From positions 2,371,001 to 2,435,000 of the forward strand of contig NZ_CP088247.1 of assembly GCF_021117295.1 (NCBI RefSeq): 64,000 nt of DNA. Reading direction: 5' to 3'. Below, in pieces: positions 52,253 through 61,315 of the stretch (the stretch's first letter is position 1; each line of letters opens with the position of its first letter). The notes beneath the pieces are model-generated. The model had not been told where the DNA came from. It ran no database searches and saw only the letters and a list, made by a program, of their open reading frames with translations. A program made the translations under genes and the position numbers. The DNA is from Methylorubrum sp. B1-46. Its GTDB lineage: Bacteria; Pseudomonadota; Alphaproteobacteria; Rhizobiales; Beijerinckiaceae.

Positions 52253-54091
52253 ATGGACGACCACACCCCGATCGACACCCCGGATGGCCCCGCCGTCGAG
52301 ACACCCGGCATCGGCGCGCGTCGCTACGAGGCGCCGCCGACCGAACGCCCGATCACGGACGCGGAAGCCGCGAAGGCCGCCGGCCTCGCCCACAACGAGC
52401 ATCTCAAGATCGCCAGCGGCTATCTTCGCGGCGGCCTCGCCGACGGGCTCCTGAAGCACGCCACCGGCGCGATTTCCGAGGATGACGGCCAGCTCGTCAA
52501 GTTCCACGGCATGTACATGCAGGACGACCGGGACATCCGGGCGGAGCGCACCAAGAAGAAGCTCGAGAAGGCCTACAGCTTCATGATCCGCCTGCGCATC
52601 GCGGGCGGGGTCGTGACGCCGAAGCAGTGGCTGATCCTCGACGACATCGCCACGACCTATGCCGGCGGCGCGCTGCGCGCGACCACGCGCCAGACGTTCC
52701 AGTATCACGGCGTGATCAAGTCGAACCTCAAGCGCACCATGGCAGCGATCGACGCGGCCCTGCTCGACACCATCGCCGCCTGCGGCGACGTCAACCGCAA
52801 CGTCATGGCGGCGACCAACCCCGCCCAGGCCGGAGCCCACAAGGCCGCGTTGCAACTCGCCAAGGACATCTCCGACACCCTGCTGCCGAAGACCGGCGCG
52901 TGGCGCGAGATCTGGCTCGACGGCGAGCGCGTGGTCGGCGGCGAGGACGCGGCAGAGGTCGAGCCGATCTACGGCAAGACCTACCTGCCGCGGAAGTTCA
53001 AGACCGTGGTCGCGGTACCGCCCTCGAACGAGGTCGATATCTTCGCCCACGATCTCGGCTTCATCGCCATCCTCGACAAGAAGAACCGGGTGACGGGCTG
53101 GAACGTCACCGTCGGCGGCGGCATGGGCATGACCCACGGCGAGACCGACACGTTTCCACGCACGGCGGATGTGCTCGGTTTCGTGAAGCCCGAGGACGCC
53201 CTGAAGGCGGCGGAAGCCGTGATGACGGTCCAGCGCGACTGGGGCAACCGCAAGAACCGCAAGAACGCCCGGCTCAAATACACGATCGAGCGTTTCGGCC
53301 TCGACGCGTTCCGAAACGAGGTGAGCAAGCGCCTCGGCAAGCCGCTGGCGGAGCCCAAGCCCTTCACCTTCGACAACAACGGCGACCGCTACGGCTGGGT
53401 CGAGGGCGAGGACGGGCGTCACCACCTAACGCTCTACGTGCCGTCGGGCCGGATCAAGGACATCGAGGGCGGACCGCAATTCCTCTCGGGCCTGCGCCGC
53501 ATCGCTGAGGTGCACGAAGGCGATTTCCGCCTCACCGGCAACCAGAACGTCATCATCGCCAACGTGCCGGCGGGCAAGAAGGCCGAGATCGACGCGCTGG
53601 TCGACGAGTACGGCCTGACCCGGGGCGCCTCGGCGCTGCGCCGCAACTCGCTGGCCTGCGTCGCGCTGCCGACCTGCGGGCTGGCGCTGGCCGAGAGCGA
53701 GCGCTACCTGCCCGACCTGCTGACCGAGTTGGAGGAGAGCCTCGCCCGCCACGGTCTGCAGGACGAACCGATCACCATCCGCTCGACCGGCTGCCCCAAC
53801 GGCTGCGCCCGGCCGTTCATCTCGGAGATCGGCCTCGTCGGCCGCGGCCCCGAGCGCTACCACCTCTATCTCGGCGCCGCCTTCGACGGCTCCCGTCTGA
53901 GCAAGCTCTACCGCGAAGACGTGCTCGCGAGCGAGATCAAGGACACGCTGGAGCCGCTGTTTGCCGCCTATGCCAAGGACCGGCAGCCCGGCGAGCATTT
54001 CGGGGATTTCGTGATCCGCGCGGGCTTCGTGGCCAAGACGAGCAACGGCCCGGATTTCCACGAGCAAACGGGGCCGCTGCGGGCGGCCTGA
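52253..54091 (+). CDS. cysI: Sulfite reductase hemoprotein (nitrite/sulfite reductase)
   Basis: Siroheme-[4Fe-4S] enzyme that reduces sulfite to sulfide with six electrons from CysJ. The 612-residue protein has the two-fold repeat of ferredoxin-like domains. The cluster and siroheme cysteines are in ACVALPTCGLALAE (C-x5-C) and RSTGCPNGCARPF (C-x3-C). TTRQTFQYHGVIK and GNQNVIIANVP are the siroheme-binding repeats. The first 30 residues are Pro/Asp/Glu-rich and variable. The neighbours cysJ and lrp on the same strand favour assimilatory sulfite over nitrite as substrate. The ATG of MDDHTPIDTP was chosen. Confidence 0.94.
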   Translation: MDDHTPIDTPDGPAVETPGIGARRYEAPPTERPITDAEAAKAAGLAHNEHLKIASGYLRGGLADGLLKHATGAISEDDGQLVKFHGMYMQDDRDIRAERTKKKLEKAYSFMIRLRIAGGVVTPKQWLILDDIATTYAGGALRATTRQTFQYHGVIKSNLKRTMAAIDAALLDTIAACGDVNRNVMAATNPAQAGAHKAALQLAKDISDTLLPKTGAWREIWLDGERVVGGEDAAEVEPIYGKTYLPRKFKTVVAVPPSNEVDIFAHDLGFIAILDKKNRVTGWNVTVGGGMGMTHGETDTFPRTADVLGFVKPEDALKAAEAVMTVQRDWGNRKNRKNARLKYTIERFGLDAFRNEVSKRLGKPLAEPKPFTFDNNGDRYGWVEGEDGRHHLTLYVPSGRIKDIEGGPQFLSGLRRIAEVHEGDFRLTGNQNVIIANVPAGKKAEIDALVDEYGLTRGASALRRNSLACVALPTCGLALAESERYLPDLLTELEESLARHGLQDEPITIRSTGCPNGCARPFISEIGLVGRGPERYHLYLGAAFDGSRLSKLYREDVLASEIKDTLEPLFAAYAKDRQPGEHFGDFVIRAGFVAKTSNGPDFHEQTGPLRAA

Positions 54092-54114
54092 CCCGCCCGG
54101 CTCGGTCGCCCAGC

Positions 54115-54146
54115 GGGGACGGCGCGGATCCTCCCGCGCCGTCCCC
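54115..54146. terminator. Convergent terminator hairpin
   Basis: Perfect 13-bp stem (54115-54127 with 54134-54146, GGGGACGGCGCGG) and a 6-nt loop between the convergent cysI and TonB receptor genes. No T-tract, so it relies on stability alone. Confidence 0.7.
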
Positions 54147-54157
54147 GAAGCCGGATC

Positions 54158-56341
54158 TTACCAGGAAACCCGGGCCGTCATCAGCGCCTGGAACGGCTCG
54201 CCGACCGCGACCAGCACGTTGCTGGCCCCCGAGGACGGGTAATAGGTCTCGTCGAACACGTTCTTGAGGTTGAGCTGAAGCGCGGCGGGCAGGCCGTTCA
54301 CGCTGGTTCGGTAGCTCAGGAAGGCGTCGCAGACGACGTAGTCGGGCAGGGTGAAGGTGTTGCCCGCATCCCCCGGCCGCTCGCCGACATAGCGTGAGCC
54401 GAACCCCAGTTCGAGGAAGCCGTCGCCCAGGCTCAACGATCCCACGTTCGTGGCCGGAGCCACGAGTCCGGCCTGATGCGTCAGGAAGAGAGACGCGGTC
54501 GTCCGCGGTGTGTTGAGCAACCGGTTTCCGGCGAGCGTCGGATCCTCGGTGACGATGGCGTCGGTGAAGCCGTAGCTCCCGATCACCGACCAATCCGGCA
54601 GGATCTGCCCCGCCACGTCGAGCTCGAAGCCGCGCGAGCGCGCCTTTCCGGCGGTCGCCGCCGTGCGGATGCCGTTCACGACCTGCGTGACGAGCACGTT
54701 GGTCTTCTCGGTGTCGAACACCGCGCCGGTCACGAGCAGGCCGGCCCCCAATTCCGCTTTGACGCCGACCTCGTAGGCGTCCCCCTCCTCGGGCAGCAGC
54801 GTGCCGGTGCGATCGAGATCGGTCACGTTCGGGCGGAACGACTGGGTGTAGCTGCCATAGACGGAGAGGTGGGGTGCGATCTTGTAGACGAGACCCGCGC
54901 GCGGCAACGGTTTGATTCCGTCGATATCCGTCGAGGTGACGGCCGGAACGCCGGCATAGGCCAGTTGATCGTAGAACTGAGCGCTGGCGCCTGCCACGAA
55001 GATGAGTTGCTCGGTCAGGTGGATCGAGTCCTGAAGGTAGAGGCTCGTGTTGATGAGGCGGTCGCGGTTGTTGCTCGCCGGAAGCGACAGGCGGTTCGAG
55101 GCCCCGATCCGACCGTAGACCGGATCGAAGACGTTGAAGCCGCCCTGATTGGCGCCGCGGTAGCTCTCCCGGCGGTAGTAATCGACGCGCTCGTGCATCG
55201 CCCCGACCAGCAGGTCGTGGCGCAGGCTCAGCGCCTCGAACCGGCCGACGAGATCGATCCGGGCCACCTGAGAATTGAAGTCGGCGCCGCGGGTCGCGTC
55301 GGCCCGGCGGGTGAGAAGGCCGGTGGCCGCATTGTAGGAGACTGGACGGATCTGGTTGTCGTCGTAGGTGAGATTGCTGGCGGTGAAGCCAGCCAGCATT
55401 GTCCAGTCGTCGTTGAAGCGGTGCTCGATATCGAGGCTGCCGAGATGGCTCATCGCCTCGACCCGGCTCAGGGCCTCGTCGAAGCGCCGTTCCCGCGGGA
55501 CGCGCAGGGGACGGCCGGTGCGGGGATCGAAGGTCGTACCCCGGTCGAACGGGATATTGTAGTGCGCGAACTCGTAGCCGACCGTGACGGTGGTGTCGTC
55601 GCCGCGCCATGTCAGCGATGGGGCCACGACCTGGCGCTGGATCGTGCCGAAGTTACGCCAGTAATTGTAGTCCTGCACGTCGCCGACAATCCGGTAGGCG
55701 AGGTTGGTTCCCTCGATCGGGCCGGTCAGATCCGGCTGGATGATCGCGCCGCCGAAGCTCGTCACGGTGACATCGAGGCTGTTCTGCCGCGTGAAGAGTG
55801 GCCGCTTCGAGACGAGATTGATCAGGCCGCCCGGCTCCGAGATGCCGTAGAGGAGCGAGGCCGGGCCCTTGAGCACTTCGACGCGCTCGATGGTGTGGCT
55901 GAAATTCTGCTGGAGGACCGTGCGACGCCCGTCCCGCAGGATCGAGCTGTCGCGCGTCGTGCCGAAGCCGCGCCGGACCACACCTTCCTGCGTGCCGCCG
56001 AGGCTGTTGGTCTGGGCGATGCCGCTGACGTTGCGAAGGGCCTCGTCCAGGCTGAGCACCCGCTGGTCGCGCAGCACGGCTTGGGGCACGACGGCGATGT
56101 TGGCCGGCGTGTCGAGCAAGGGCCTGTCGGTGCCGGTGCCGAAGCTGCTGCGCCGCGGCTGGTAGCCGACCGCAGCGCTGCCGTCGCCCGTCACGCTGAG
56201 TTCCTCGAGGGTATATTCGTCCGGCTTCCAGGCCTGGGCCCGCGCGGCGCCGTGGAACGCAATCAAGCTCGTCGTCGATAGAAGGACAAGTAAGGATGCG
56301 GCCGAGCGACGGTGTTGCACAATAAATCGGTTTTGACGCAT
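54158..56341 (-). CDS. TonB-dependent siderophore receptor
   Basis: A 727-residue outer-membrane receptor of the FhuA/FpvA type. It has a signal peptide (cut near ARAQA), a TonB box-like region (YTLEELSVTG), the plug domain (LDTPANIAVVPQAVLRDQ, RGFGTTRDSSILRDGRR, ERVEVLKGPASLLYG) and a long beta-barrel that ends in MTARVSW with the C-terminal aromatic residue needed for outer-membrane insertion. The substrate is probably a ferric siderophore, not made here: no biosynthesis or ABC genes lie nearby. The upstream region is AT-rich, as for iron-regulated promoters. Confidence 0.95.
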   Translation of the reverse strand: MRQNRFIVQHRRSAASLLVLLSTTSLIAFHGAARAQAWKPDEYTLEELSVTGDGSAAVGYQPRRSSFGTGTDRPLLDTPANIAVVPQAVLRDQRVLSLDEALRNVSGIAQTNSLGGTQEGVVRRGFGTTRDSSILRDGRRTVLQQNFSHTIERVEVLKGPASLLYGISEPGGLINLVSKRPLFTRQNSLDVTVTSFGGAIIQPDLTGPIEGTNLAYRIVGDVQDYNYWRNFGTIQRQVVAPSLTWRGDDTTVTVGYEFAHYNIPFDRGTTFDPRTGRPLRVPRERRFDEALSRVEAMSHLGSLDIEHRFNDDWTMLAGFTASNLTYDDNQIRPVSYNAATGLLTRRADATRGADFNSQVARIDLVGRFEALSLRHDLLVGAMHERVDYYRRESYRGANQGGFNVFDPVYGRIGASNRLSLPASNNRDRLINTSLYLQDSIHLTEQLIFVAGASAQFYDQLAYAGVPAVTSTDIDGIKPLPRAGLVYKIAPHLSVYGSYTQSFRPNVTDLDRTGTLLPEEGDAYEVGVKAELGAGLLVTGAVFDTEKTNVLVTQVVNGIRTAATAGKARSRGFELDVAGQILPDWSVIGSYGFTDAIVTEDPTLAGNRLLNTPRTTASLFLTHQAGLVAPATNVGSLSLGDGFLELGFGSRYVGERPGDAGNTFTLPDYVVCDAFLSYRTSVNGLPAALQLNLKNVFDETYYPSSGASNVLVAVGEPFQALMTARVSW

Positions 56342-56717
56342 TGGGCCGGCCCTCGTTATGTTGGTCGAGGGCTGTTATTTTCGCGCGATTAACAAAAATC
56401 AAATACTAAGTTCTAGAATTAATACAACTCAGCAATAAGGAAAATCAGTTCATGACCTATGATTCGGTGATGCATTTATTCTCATAGCCATGATAGCAGA
56501 TGAGTTCCACTTTCACCGTATTTGACGAGTTTCCCCATCGGTGCGCCGCCCGTACGGCCATCGGAGAAGCCGCGGCTCGGGACAGCGGCCGGTGCCGGTC
56601 CTGCAAGCTTCGGTCGATTCCTGCGCGATCGCCTTCGAGGAAGCGGCGTTTTAGCGCCGCTCAAGCACTGTGTGGGGCGGGCGAGGCCGAATCCGCTCCG
56701 ATCGGACGGCCTCCGCT
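56342..56717. other. AT-rich promoter region of the TonB receptor
   Basis: About 376 bp with a sharp AT-rich core (56375-56510), unusual in this GC-rich window. It includes TTCTAGAA (56411-56418) inside ACTAAGTTCTAGAATTAAT, similar in style to iron control elements (Irr boxes of the TTAGAA-N-TTCTAA type), but not a full match. No gene was accepted here; a plus-strand frame from 56500 reads Arg/Ser/Cys-rich nonsense. Confidence 0.45.
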
Positions 56718-57575
56718 TCAGGCCGGCACCACCGCCACGTTGTCGATGAGCCGGGTGGCGCCGAGATAGGCCGCCACCAGCACCCGCGCCGCGCGTTCGG
56801 CCCGCGCGACCGGGGCGAGCGTCTGCGCGTCGCGGACTTCCAAATACTGCACGGGGCCGAAACCCGCCGCCTCCAGAGCGACGATACCCTCGGTGATCAG
56901 CGGAGCCGCCTCGGCGCCGCGGGCGAGGCGCTCGGCCATCTCGGCGAGCACCGCGTGCAGGCGCGGCGCGATCGCGCGCTCGCGCGGATCGAGATAGCGG
57001 TTGCGGGAGGAGAGGGCGAGGCCGTCCGCCTCGCGCAGGGTTGGCACCCCCTCGATGGTCACCGCCATGTCGAGGTCGCGGACGACCGAGCGGATCACCT
57101 GCAATTGCTGGAAGTCCTTCTCGCCGAACAGGGCGATGTCGGGCCGCACTTGGTTGATGAGCTTGGTCACGACGGTGGCCACGCCGGAGAAGTGGCCGGG
57201 CCGGACCGTGCCGCACAGGCCCTCCGCTGCCGGGCCGGGCTCGATGCGAGTGGAAAAACCCGTCGGGTACATGGTCTCGACGGAGGGGAGCCACGCCGCG
57301 TCGGCGCCGGCCTGCGCGAGCAGCGCCACATCGGTCTCGGTGTCGCGCGGATATCGCGAAAAATCCTCGTTCGGACCGAACTGGGTCGGGTTCACGAAGA
57401 TGCTGACGATGGCCCGCCGGCCGATCGCCTTGGCATGCGCCACGAGAGCGAGATGGCCCGTATGCAGGGCCCCCATGGTCGGCACCAGCACGATCCTGTC
57501 GCCACCCGCGCGCCAGGCATCGACCCGCTCCCGCAAGGGTTCGAGGCAGTCGAAGCGGAGGGTCGTGTCGGACAT
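56718..57575 (-). CDS. panC: Pantothenate synthetase
   Basis: Joins pantoate and beta-alanine with ATP to pantothenate, the precursor of coenzyme A. The 285-residue protein has the HIGH-type motif in MGALHTGHLALV, the GEKDFQQLQVIR and LREADGLALSSRNRYL blocks of the ATP and pantoate sites. Length and motifs are normal. No panB lies next to it; it is monocistronic or goes with the exported-protein gene upstream. Confidence 0.96.
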   Translation of the reverse strand: MSDTTLRFDCLEPLRERVDAWRAGGDRIVLVPTMGALHTGHLALVAHAKAIGRRAIVSIFVNPTQFGPNEDFSRYPRDTETDVALLAQAGADAAWLPSVETMYPTGFSTRIEPGPAAEGLCGTVRPGHFSGVATVVTKLINQVRPDIALFGEKDFQQLQVIRSVVRDLDMAVTIEGVPTLREADGLALSSRNRYLDPRERAIAPRLHAVLAEMAERLARGAEAAPLITEGIVALEAAGFGPVQYLEVRDAQTLAPVARAERAARVLVAAYLGATRLIDNVAVVPA

Positions 57576-57650
57576 GGCGCGGCTCGGAATTGGAAGATCG
57601 CGCCGCAGAGGTAAGCGCGGCGCCCGCGGGACGCCAGCGTTCCGGCCCGA

Positions 57651-58007
57651 TCAGGGGCAGTAGCGCAAGGGACGGTCGAAGGGATCGTCGTAGCCCAGGC
57701 CGGGGCGGAAGCCGTAATAGCTCGGTTTGCCCAGGCCGTATTCCGAGCCGACATAGCTCGGATCGCTCGGCGCGTTGGTCGGCACCGGCGCGACGCGCGG
57801 CGCGCAGCCGACGAGACGCCGGGGGAGGGGGCGAGGCGGCCCGTCGATGAGGGCGTCCCCGTCGCCACGGGGGAAGAAGCGCGGGGCCGATGGCACGGCG
57901 GGAGGGCCGGGCTCGAACACCGGGAGGTCGGCGGCGAGGGCGGGCGCCCCGAGGAGATTGGCAAGGGCGAGGAGGCTGCCGAGCACCCGCTGCCGACCCG
58001 CCGTCAT
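57651..58007 (-). CDS. Small exported protein
   Basis: A 118-residue protein with a signal peptide (cut near ALAAD) and a Pro-rich mature part (PVFEPGPPAVPSAPRFFPRG, PPRPLPRRLVGCAPRVAPVP). The C-terminal half holds SYVGSEYGLGKPSYYGFRPG and ends with RYCP, with two cysteines that may pair. No family recognised. It lies 75 bp upstream of panC on the same strand, but no functional link is apparent. Confidence 0.8.
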   Translation of the reverse strand: MTAGRQRVLGSLLALANLLGAPALAADLPVFEPGPPAVPSAPRFFPRGDGDALIDGPPRPLPRRLVGCAPRVAPVPTNAPSDPSYVGSEYGLGKPSYYGFRPGLGYDDPFDRPLRYCP

Positions 58008-58088
58008 CGCTTCATTCTCCCGCCCCGTCGCACGATGCCTCGCAGGTCATGGTGAACGGATCGTTACCACGCCTGTGGGCCCCCCCCT

Positions 58089-58694
58089 TCAAGACCGCGG
58101 ATAGACGATGACGGAGAGGTAGGTCATCGGCGTCTTGAGAAGTTTGGCCGGGCCGTGCAGGCCGTTCGAGTCGAACATCAGCGCGTCGCCCGGCTCCAGG
58201 TGATAGTCCTGGCCCGAATGGTGATAGATCACCTCGCCGGTCAGCATGTAGATGAACTCCGTGCCGATGTGGCGGAAGCTCGTATAGGCCTCGGCCTCGT
58301 CCTGCAGGGTGATGAGGTAGGGCTCCACCACGACGTCGCCGCGGATGCCGGCGCCCAAGAGTTCGTAGAGATGCCCGACCTTGGTGCCGCGCCGCTCGAT
58401 CGGCACGCCCTGGCCGCGCTTCACGTGGCTGCAGTCGCGGGTCTCCTCGAAGGCGGCGAACAGGGCGGTGATCGGCACGTTGAGCGCCGAGGCGATGGCG
58501 TTGATCGAGGCCAGCGAGGGCGAGATCGCGCCGTTCTCGATCTTCGAGATCATGCCCGGAGAGATGCCCGCGGCGCTGCCGAGATCGGCCACCGACAGGT
58601 CGCGCTCGCGCCGCAGCACGCGGACCTGATGGCCCAGGGCCTTTTCCAGGGGGCGCTCCTCGACGACGGGCGCGTTCGACGCTGTGCTCAGCAT
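58089..58694 (-). CDS. XRE-cupin transcriptional regulator
   Basis: A 201-residue regulator with an N-terminal XRE helix-turn-helix (LGHQVRVLRRERDLSVADLG then ISPGMISKIENGAISPSLAS) and a C-terminal cupin domain (FIYMLTGEVIYHHSGQDYHL, with two His that may bind a metal, and EPGDALMFDSNGLHGPAKL). Such proteins respond to small ligands and often regulate amino-acid or polyamine catabolism; the target cannot be told. The ATG is at the expected place. A C8 run stands just after the stop codon. Confidence 0.9.
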   Translation of the reverse strand: MLSTASNAPVVEERPLEKALGHQVRVLRRERDLSVADLGSAAGISPGMISKIENGAISPSLASINAIASALNVPITALFAAFEETRDCSHVKRGQGVPIERRGTKVGHLYELLGAGIRGDVVVEPYLITLQDEAEAYTSFRHIGTEFIYMLTGEVIYHHSGQDYHLEPGDALMFDSNGLHGPAKLLKTPMTYLSVIVYPRS

Positions 58695-58898
58695 GGATCC
58701 CTGGCTGCTCCTTCCGCCGTTGCGGCGCGCAAATCATTATGGTGCAGGAATGCCAGGCCGCCACCGGGTCCGGCCGTTGGGAACAACAAGTCATTTTCGG
58801 CCGCAAGCTGGGTGTCAGCCGGCTCGATGCGGCGACAGCGACCCTCAAGTTACTGTCTCGGCTTGCGTTCATCCCGGTATCGGCCGCTTCCCGAAACG

Positions 58899-58931
58899 AA
58901 AAAAGGGACCGGCGCTGTCCGCGCCGGTCCC
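58899..58931 (-). terminator. Terminator of ssb
   Basis: Perfect 11-bp stem (58905-58915 with 58921-58931, GGGACCGGCGC), 5-nt loop, followed on the minus strand by a T run (58899-58904). It lies 31 bp after the ssb stop. Confidence 0.9.
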
Positions 58932-58962
58932 TTCAACGAGCCGTCCTCGATCCCAAAAAATC

Positions 58963-59523
58963 CTAGAAGGGAATGTCGTCATCGAGGTCGTAGTTCGGCT
59001 TGCCGCCGCCGCCTCCACCGCCCGAGGAGGGCCGGCGGTCGCCGCCGGAGCGGCCGGAACCGTAATCGTCGCGTCCGCTGCGATCACCGCCTCTGTCGCC
59101 ACCCCGGTCGCCGCCGCGGCTGATCTGGCCGCCGCCCTCGTCCTCGCCCGCGAAGTCACCGCCCCCGCCGCCGCGGCCGTCGAGAATCGTCATCTCGCCG
59201 CGGAAGCGCTGGAGCACCACCTCGGTGGTGTACTTCTCGACGCCCGACTGGTCGGCCCATTTGCGGGTCTGGAGCTGGCCCTCGATGTAGACCTTCGAGC
59301 CCTTGCGCAGGTACTGCTCGGCCACGCGGGCGAGGTTCTCGTTGTAGATCACGACCGAGTGCCACTCGGTCTTTTCCTTGCGCTCGCCCGACATCTTGTC
59401 CTTCCAGGACTCCGACGTCGCGATGCGCAGGTTTACCACGGGGTCGCCCGAGGCCAGGCGTCGGGTCTCGGGATCGCGCCCGAGATTGCCGACGAGAATC
59501 ACCTTGTTGACGCTGCCCGCCAT
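58963..59523 (-). CDS. ssb: Single-stranded DNA-binding protein
   Basis: Binds single-stranded DNA in replication and repair, 186 residues. The OB fold has [38 protein letters not shown] and [13 protein letters not shown]. The linker is long and Gly/Arg/Asp-rich with repeats of [16 protein letters not shown], and the C-terminal tip DDDIPF recruits partner proteins. Terminated by a strong hairpin 31 bp downstream. Monocistronic. Confidence 0.97.
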   Translation of the reverse strand: MAGSVNKVILVGNLGRDPETRRLASGDPVVNLRIATSESWKDKMSGERKEKTEWHSVVIYNENLARVAEQYLRKGSKVYIEGQLQTRKWADQSGVEKYTTEVVLQRFRGEMTILDGRGGGGGDFAGEDEGGGQISRGGDRGGDRGGDRSGRDDYGSGRSGGDRRPSSGGGGGGGKPNYDLDDDIPF

Positions 59524-59729
59524 CTCATCTCTCCGTCCGATCGGATCTCACAGGGCATGTGTTCGATACGCCCGCGAAGGGCGCGACTCTTGAGCATGAC
59601 GCCCGGCCGGGCAAGCGGCCGTCGGCCGTTGTGCCCGCTAACCACCGAGCGCCGTGCTTGTCGTGAATGTTCTATATCTGTTCTAGGCAGCCAGCAAGCG
59701 CTGTCTCGCCTGCCGGAGAAGGGTCGGCG

Positions 59730-60746
59730 TCAGGATACCTTCACCACGAGCTTGCCGAAATTGGCACCCCTCAGCATGCCGGCGAAGGCAACGGGCGCGT
59801 TCTCCAGACCCTCGACCACGTCCTCGCGCGCCTTGACTCGGCCGGCCCGCAGCCAGCCGCCGACGTCGCGCAGGAAATCGTCCTGCATCGAGGCGAAATC
59901 CCAGACGATGAAGCCGCGCAGGGTGAGCCGCTTGGTGAGGATGGCGCGCATCAACACCGGCGAGCGGTCGGGGCCAGGGGGCAGCTCGCTGAGATTGTAG
60001 CCGGCGACGAGCCCGCAGACCGGGACCCGCGCGAAGTCGTTGAGGAGCGGCAGCACCGCCTCGAACACCGCGCCGCCAACATTCTCGAAGTAGACGTCGA
60101 TCCCGTCGGGGCAGGCGCGGGCCAGCGCCTCGGGGAAGTCGTCGGCACGGTGATCGACCGCGGCGTCGAAGCCGAGCGTCTCGGTCAGGTAGGCGCATTT
60201 CTCTGCACCCCCGGCGATGCCGACGGCCCGCGCGCCCTTGATGCGGGCGATCTGGCCGACGAGGGAGCCGACCGGCCCGGCGGCCGCAGCCACGACGACG
60301 GTCTCGCCCGCTTGAGGCCGGCCGATTTCCAGGAGGCCGGAATAGGCGGTCATGCCCGGCATGCCGAGGATGCCGAGGAACTGGCTCGGCGGTCCGTCCG
60401 CAGGGTCGAGGCGGCGGAGGTCCCGCCCATCCGAGATCGCGAAATCCTGCCAGCCGGCATAGGCCAGCACGAGATCCCCCACGGCGAAGGCCGGGTTCTC
60501 CGAGGCCACCACCTCGCTGACCGTCTGGCCGACCATGGTCTCGCCGATCTCGACCGGCTTGGCATAGGATTTCGCCGCGCTCATCCGCCCGCGCATGTAG
60601 GGATCGAGGGAGAGCCAGCGGGTCCGCAGCAGAACCTCGCCCGGCTTCGGGGCCGGGGTGCGCCCCTCTTCGAGGCGGAAATGTTCGGGTTTCGGCTCGC
60701 CGTGCGGGCGCGCGGCCAGCACGATCCGACGGTTGACGAGGGCCAT
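59730..60746 (-). CDS. NADPH-dependent MDR-family oxidoreductase (CurA/LTB4DH-like)
   Basis: A 338-residue medium-chain dehydrogenase/reductase without zinc sites, of the leukotriene B4 dehydrogenase/CurA type that reduces alkenal or enone double bonds. The N-terminal catalytic part has WLSLDPYMRGRMS and GDLVLAYAGWQDFAI; the Rossmann part has VVVAAAAGPVGSLVGQIARIKGA. NVGGAVFEAVLPLLN is typical of the family. The ATG of MALVNRRIVLAAR was chosen; it is divergent, 91 bp away from the DUF4174 gene. Confidence 0.93.
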   Translation of the reverse strand: MALVNRRIVLAARPHGEPKPEHFRLEEGRTPAPKPGEVLLRTRWLSLDPYMRGRMSAAKSYAKPVEIGETMVGQTVSEVVASENPAFAVGDLVLAYAGWQDFAISDGRDLRRLDPADGPPSQFLGILGMPGMTAYSGLLEIGRPQAGETVVVAAAAGPVGSLVGQIARIKGARAVGIAGGAEKCAYLTETLGFDAAVDHRADDFPEALARACPDGIDVYFENVGGAVFEAVLPLLNDFARVPVCGLVAGYNLSELPPGPDRSPVLMRAILTKRLTLRGFIVWDFASMQDDFLRDVGGWLRAGRVKAREDVVEGLENAPVAFAGMLRGANFGKLVVKVS

Positions 60747-60837
60747 GGAGCGCTCCGGCATTGTTCGAGACGGAACCGGGCAGATGGGTCGCGCGCTGGT
60801 TCCGGCAATGCGCGGCAGCGATGTGCGGAGGTGGGCG

Positions 60838-61257
60838 ATGGCCCGGAAGATGGCGGCTCTGAGCGCGACCCTGATGGTCGGGGCCATGGTGACGGGCGAC
60901 CCCGCCGGAGCGGCGGGGAGCGATCCTCTGGCGGGCTACCGCTGGAAATCGCGAGTGCTGGTGTTGGCCGCGGGAAATGCCGGCGACCCCCGCCTCGCGG
61001 CACAGCGGCAGGCGCTCGCCTCGGCGCGGGTGGGGGCGTCCGAGCGTGATCTCGTCACGGTCGAGGCGGTGGGGCAGGGGGCGGACGCGGTGGCCCTGCG
61101 GCGCCATCTCGGGCTGCAGGGGGATGCCTTCCGGGCGGTTCTCGTCGGCAAGGACGGCGGTGCCAAGCTCACCGCGGAGGAGCCGATCCCGCCGCAACGC
61201 CTGTTCTCGACCATCGACGCCATGCCGATGCGGCAGGACGAGGCGAAGCGGCGCTGA
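60838..61257 (+). CDS. Exported DUF4174-domain protein
   Basis: A 139-residue protein with a signal peptide (cut near PAGA) and a DUF4174 region (DPLAGYRWKSRVLVLAAGN, FRAVLVGKDGGAKLTAEEPI, PQRLFSTIDAMPMRQDEA), a thioredoxin-like fold without the cysteines. Function unknown. GGAGG lies before the ATG, which fixes the start; the frame is open 60 codons upstream. A 9-bp hairpin follows. Confidence 0.88.
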   Translation: MARKMAALSATLMVGAMVTGDPAGAAGSDPLAGYRWKSRVLVLAAGNAGDPRLAAQRQALASARVGASERDLVTVEAVGQGADAVALRRHLGLQGDAFRAVLVGKDGGAKLTAEEPIPPQRLFSTIDAMPMRQDEAKRR

Positions 61258-61270
61258 TCCCGAACGGAAG

Positions 61271-61293
61271 AGGGGCCGCAAGCGGCCCCTTTC
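61271..61293. terminator. Convergent terminator
   Basis: Perfect 9-bp stem AGGGGCCGC (61271-61279 with 61282-61290) with a 2-nt loop and TTT after it, between the DUF4174 and Gly-rich protein genes. Confidence 0.7.
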
Positions 61294-61315
61294 GTCGTCT
61301 CCGATGATCTCGCGA

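Noticed and set aside
54476..56281. 601-codon plus-strand frame antisense to the TonB receptor
   Set aside because: High-GC antisense shadow, no domains, no ribosome binding site; the receptor on the other strand is complete.
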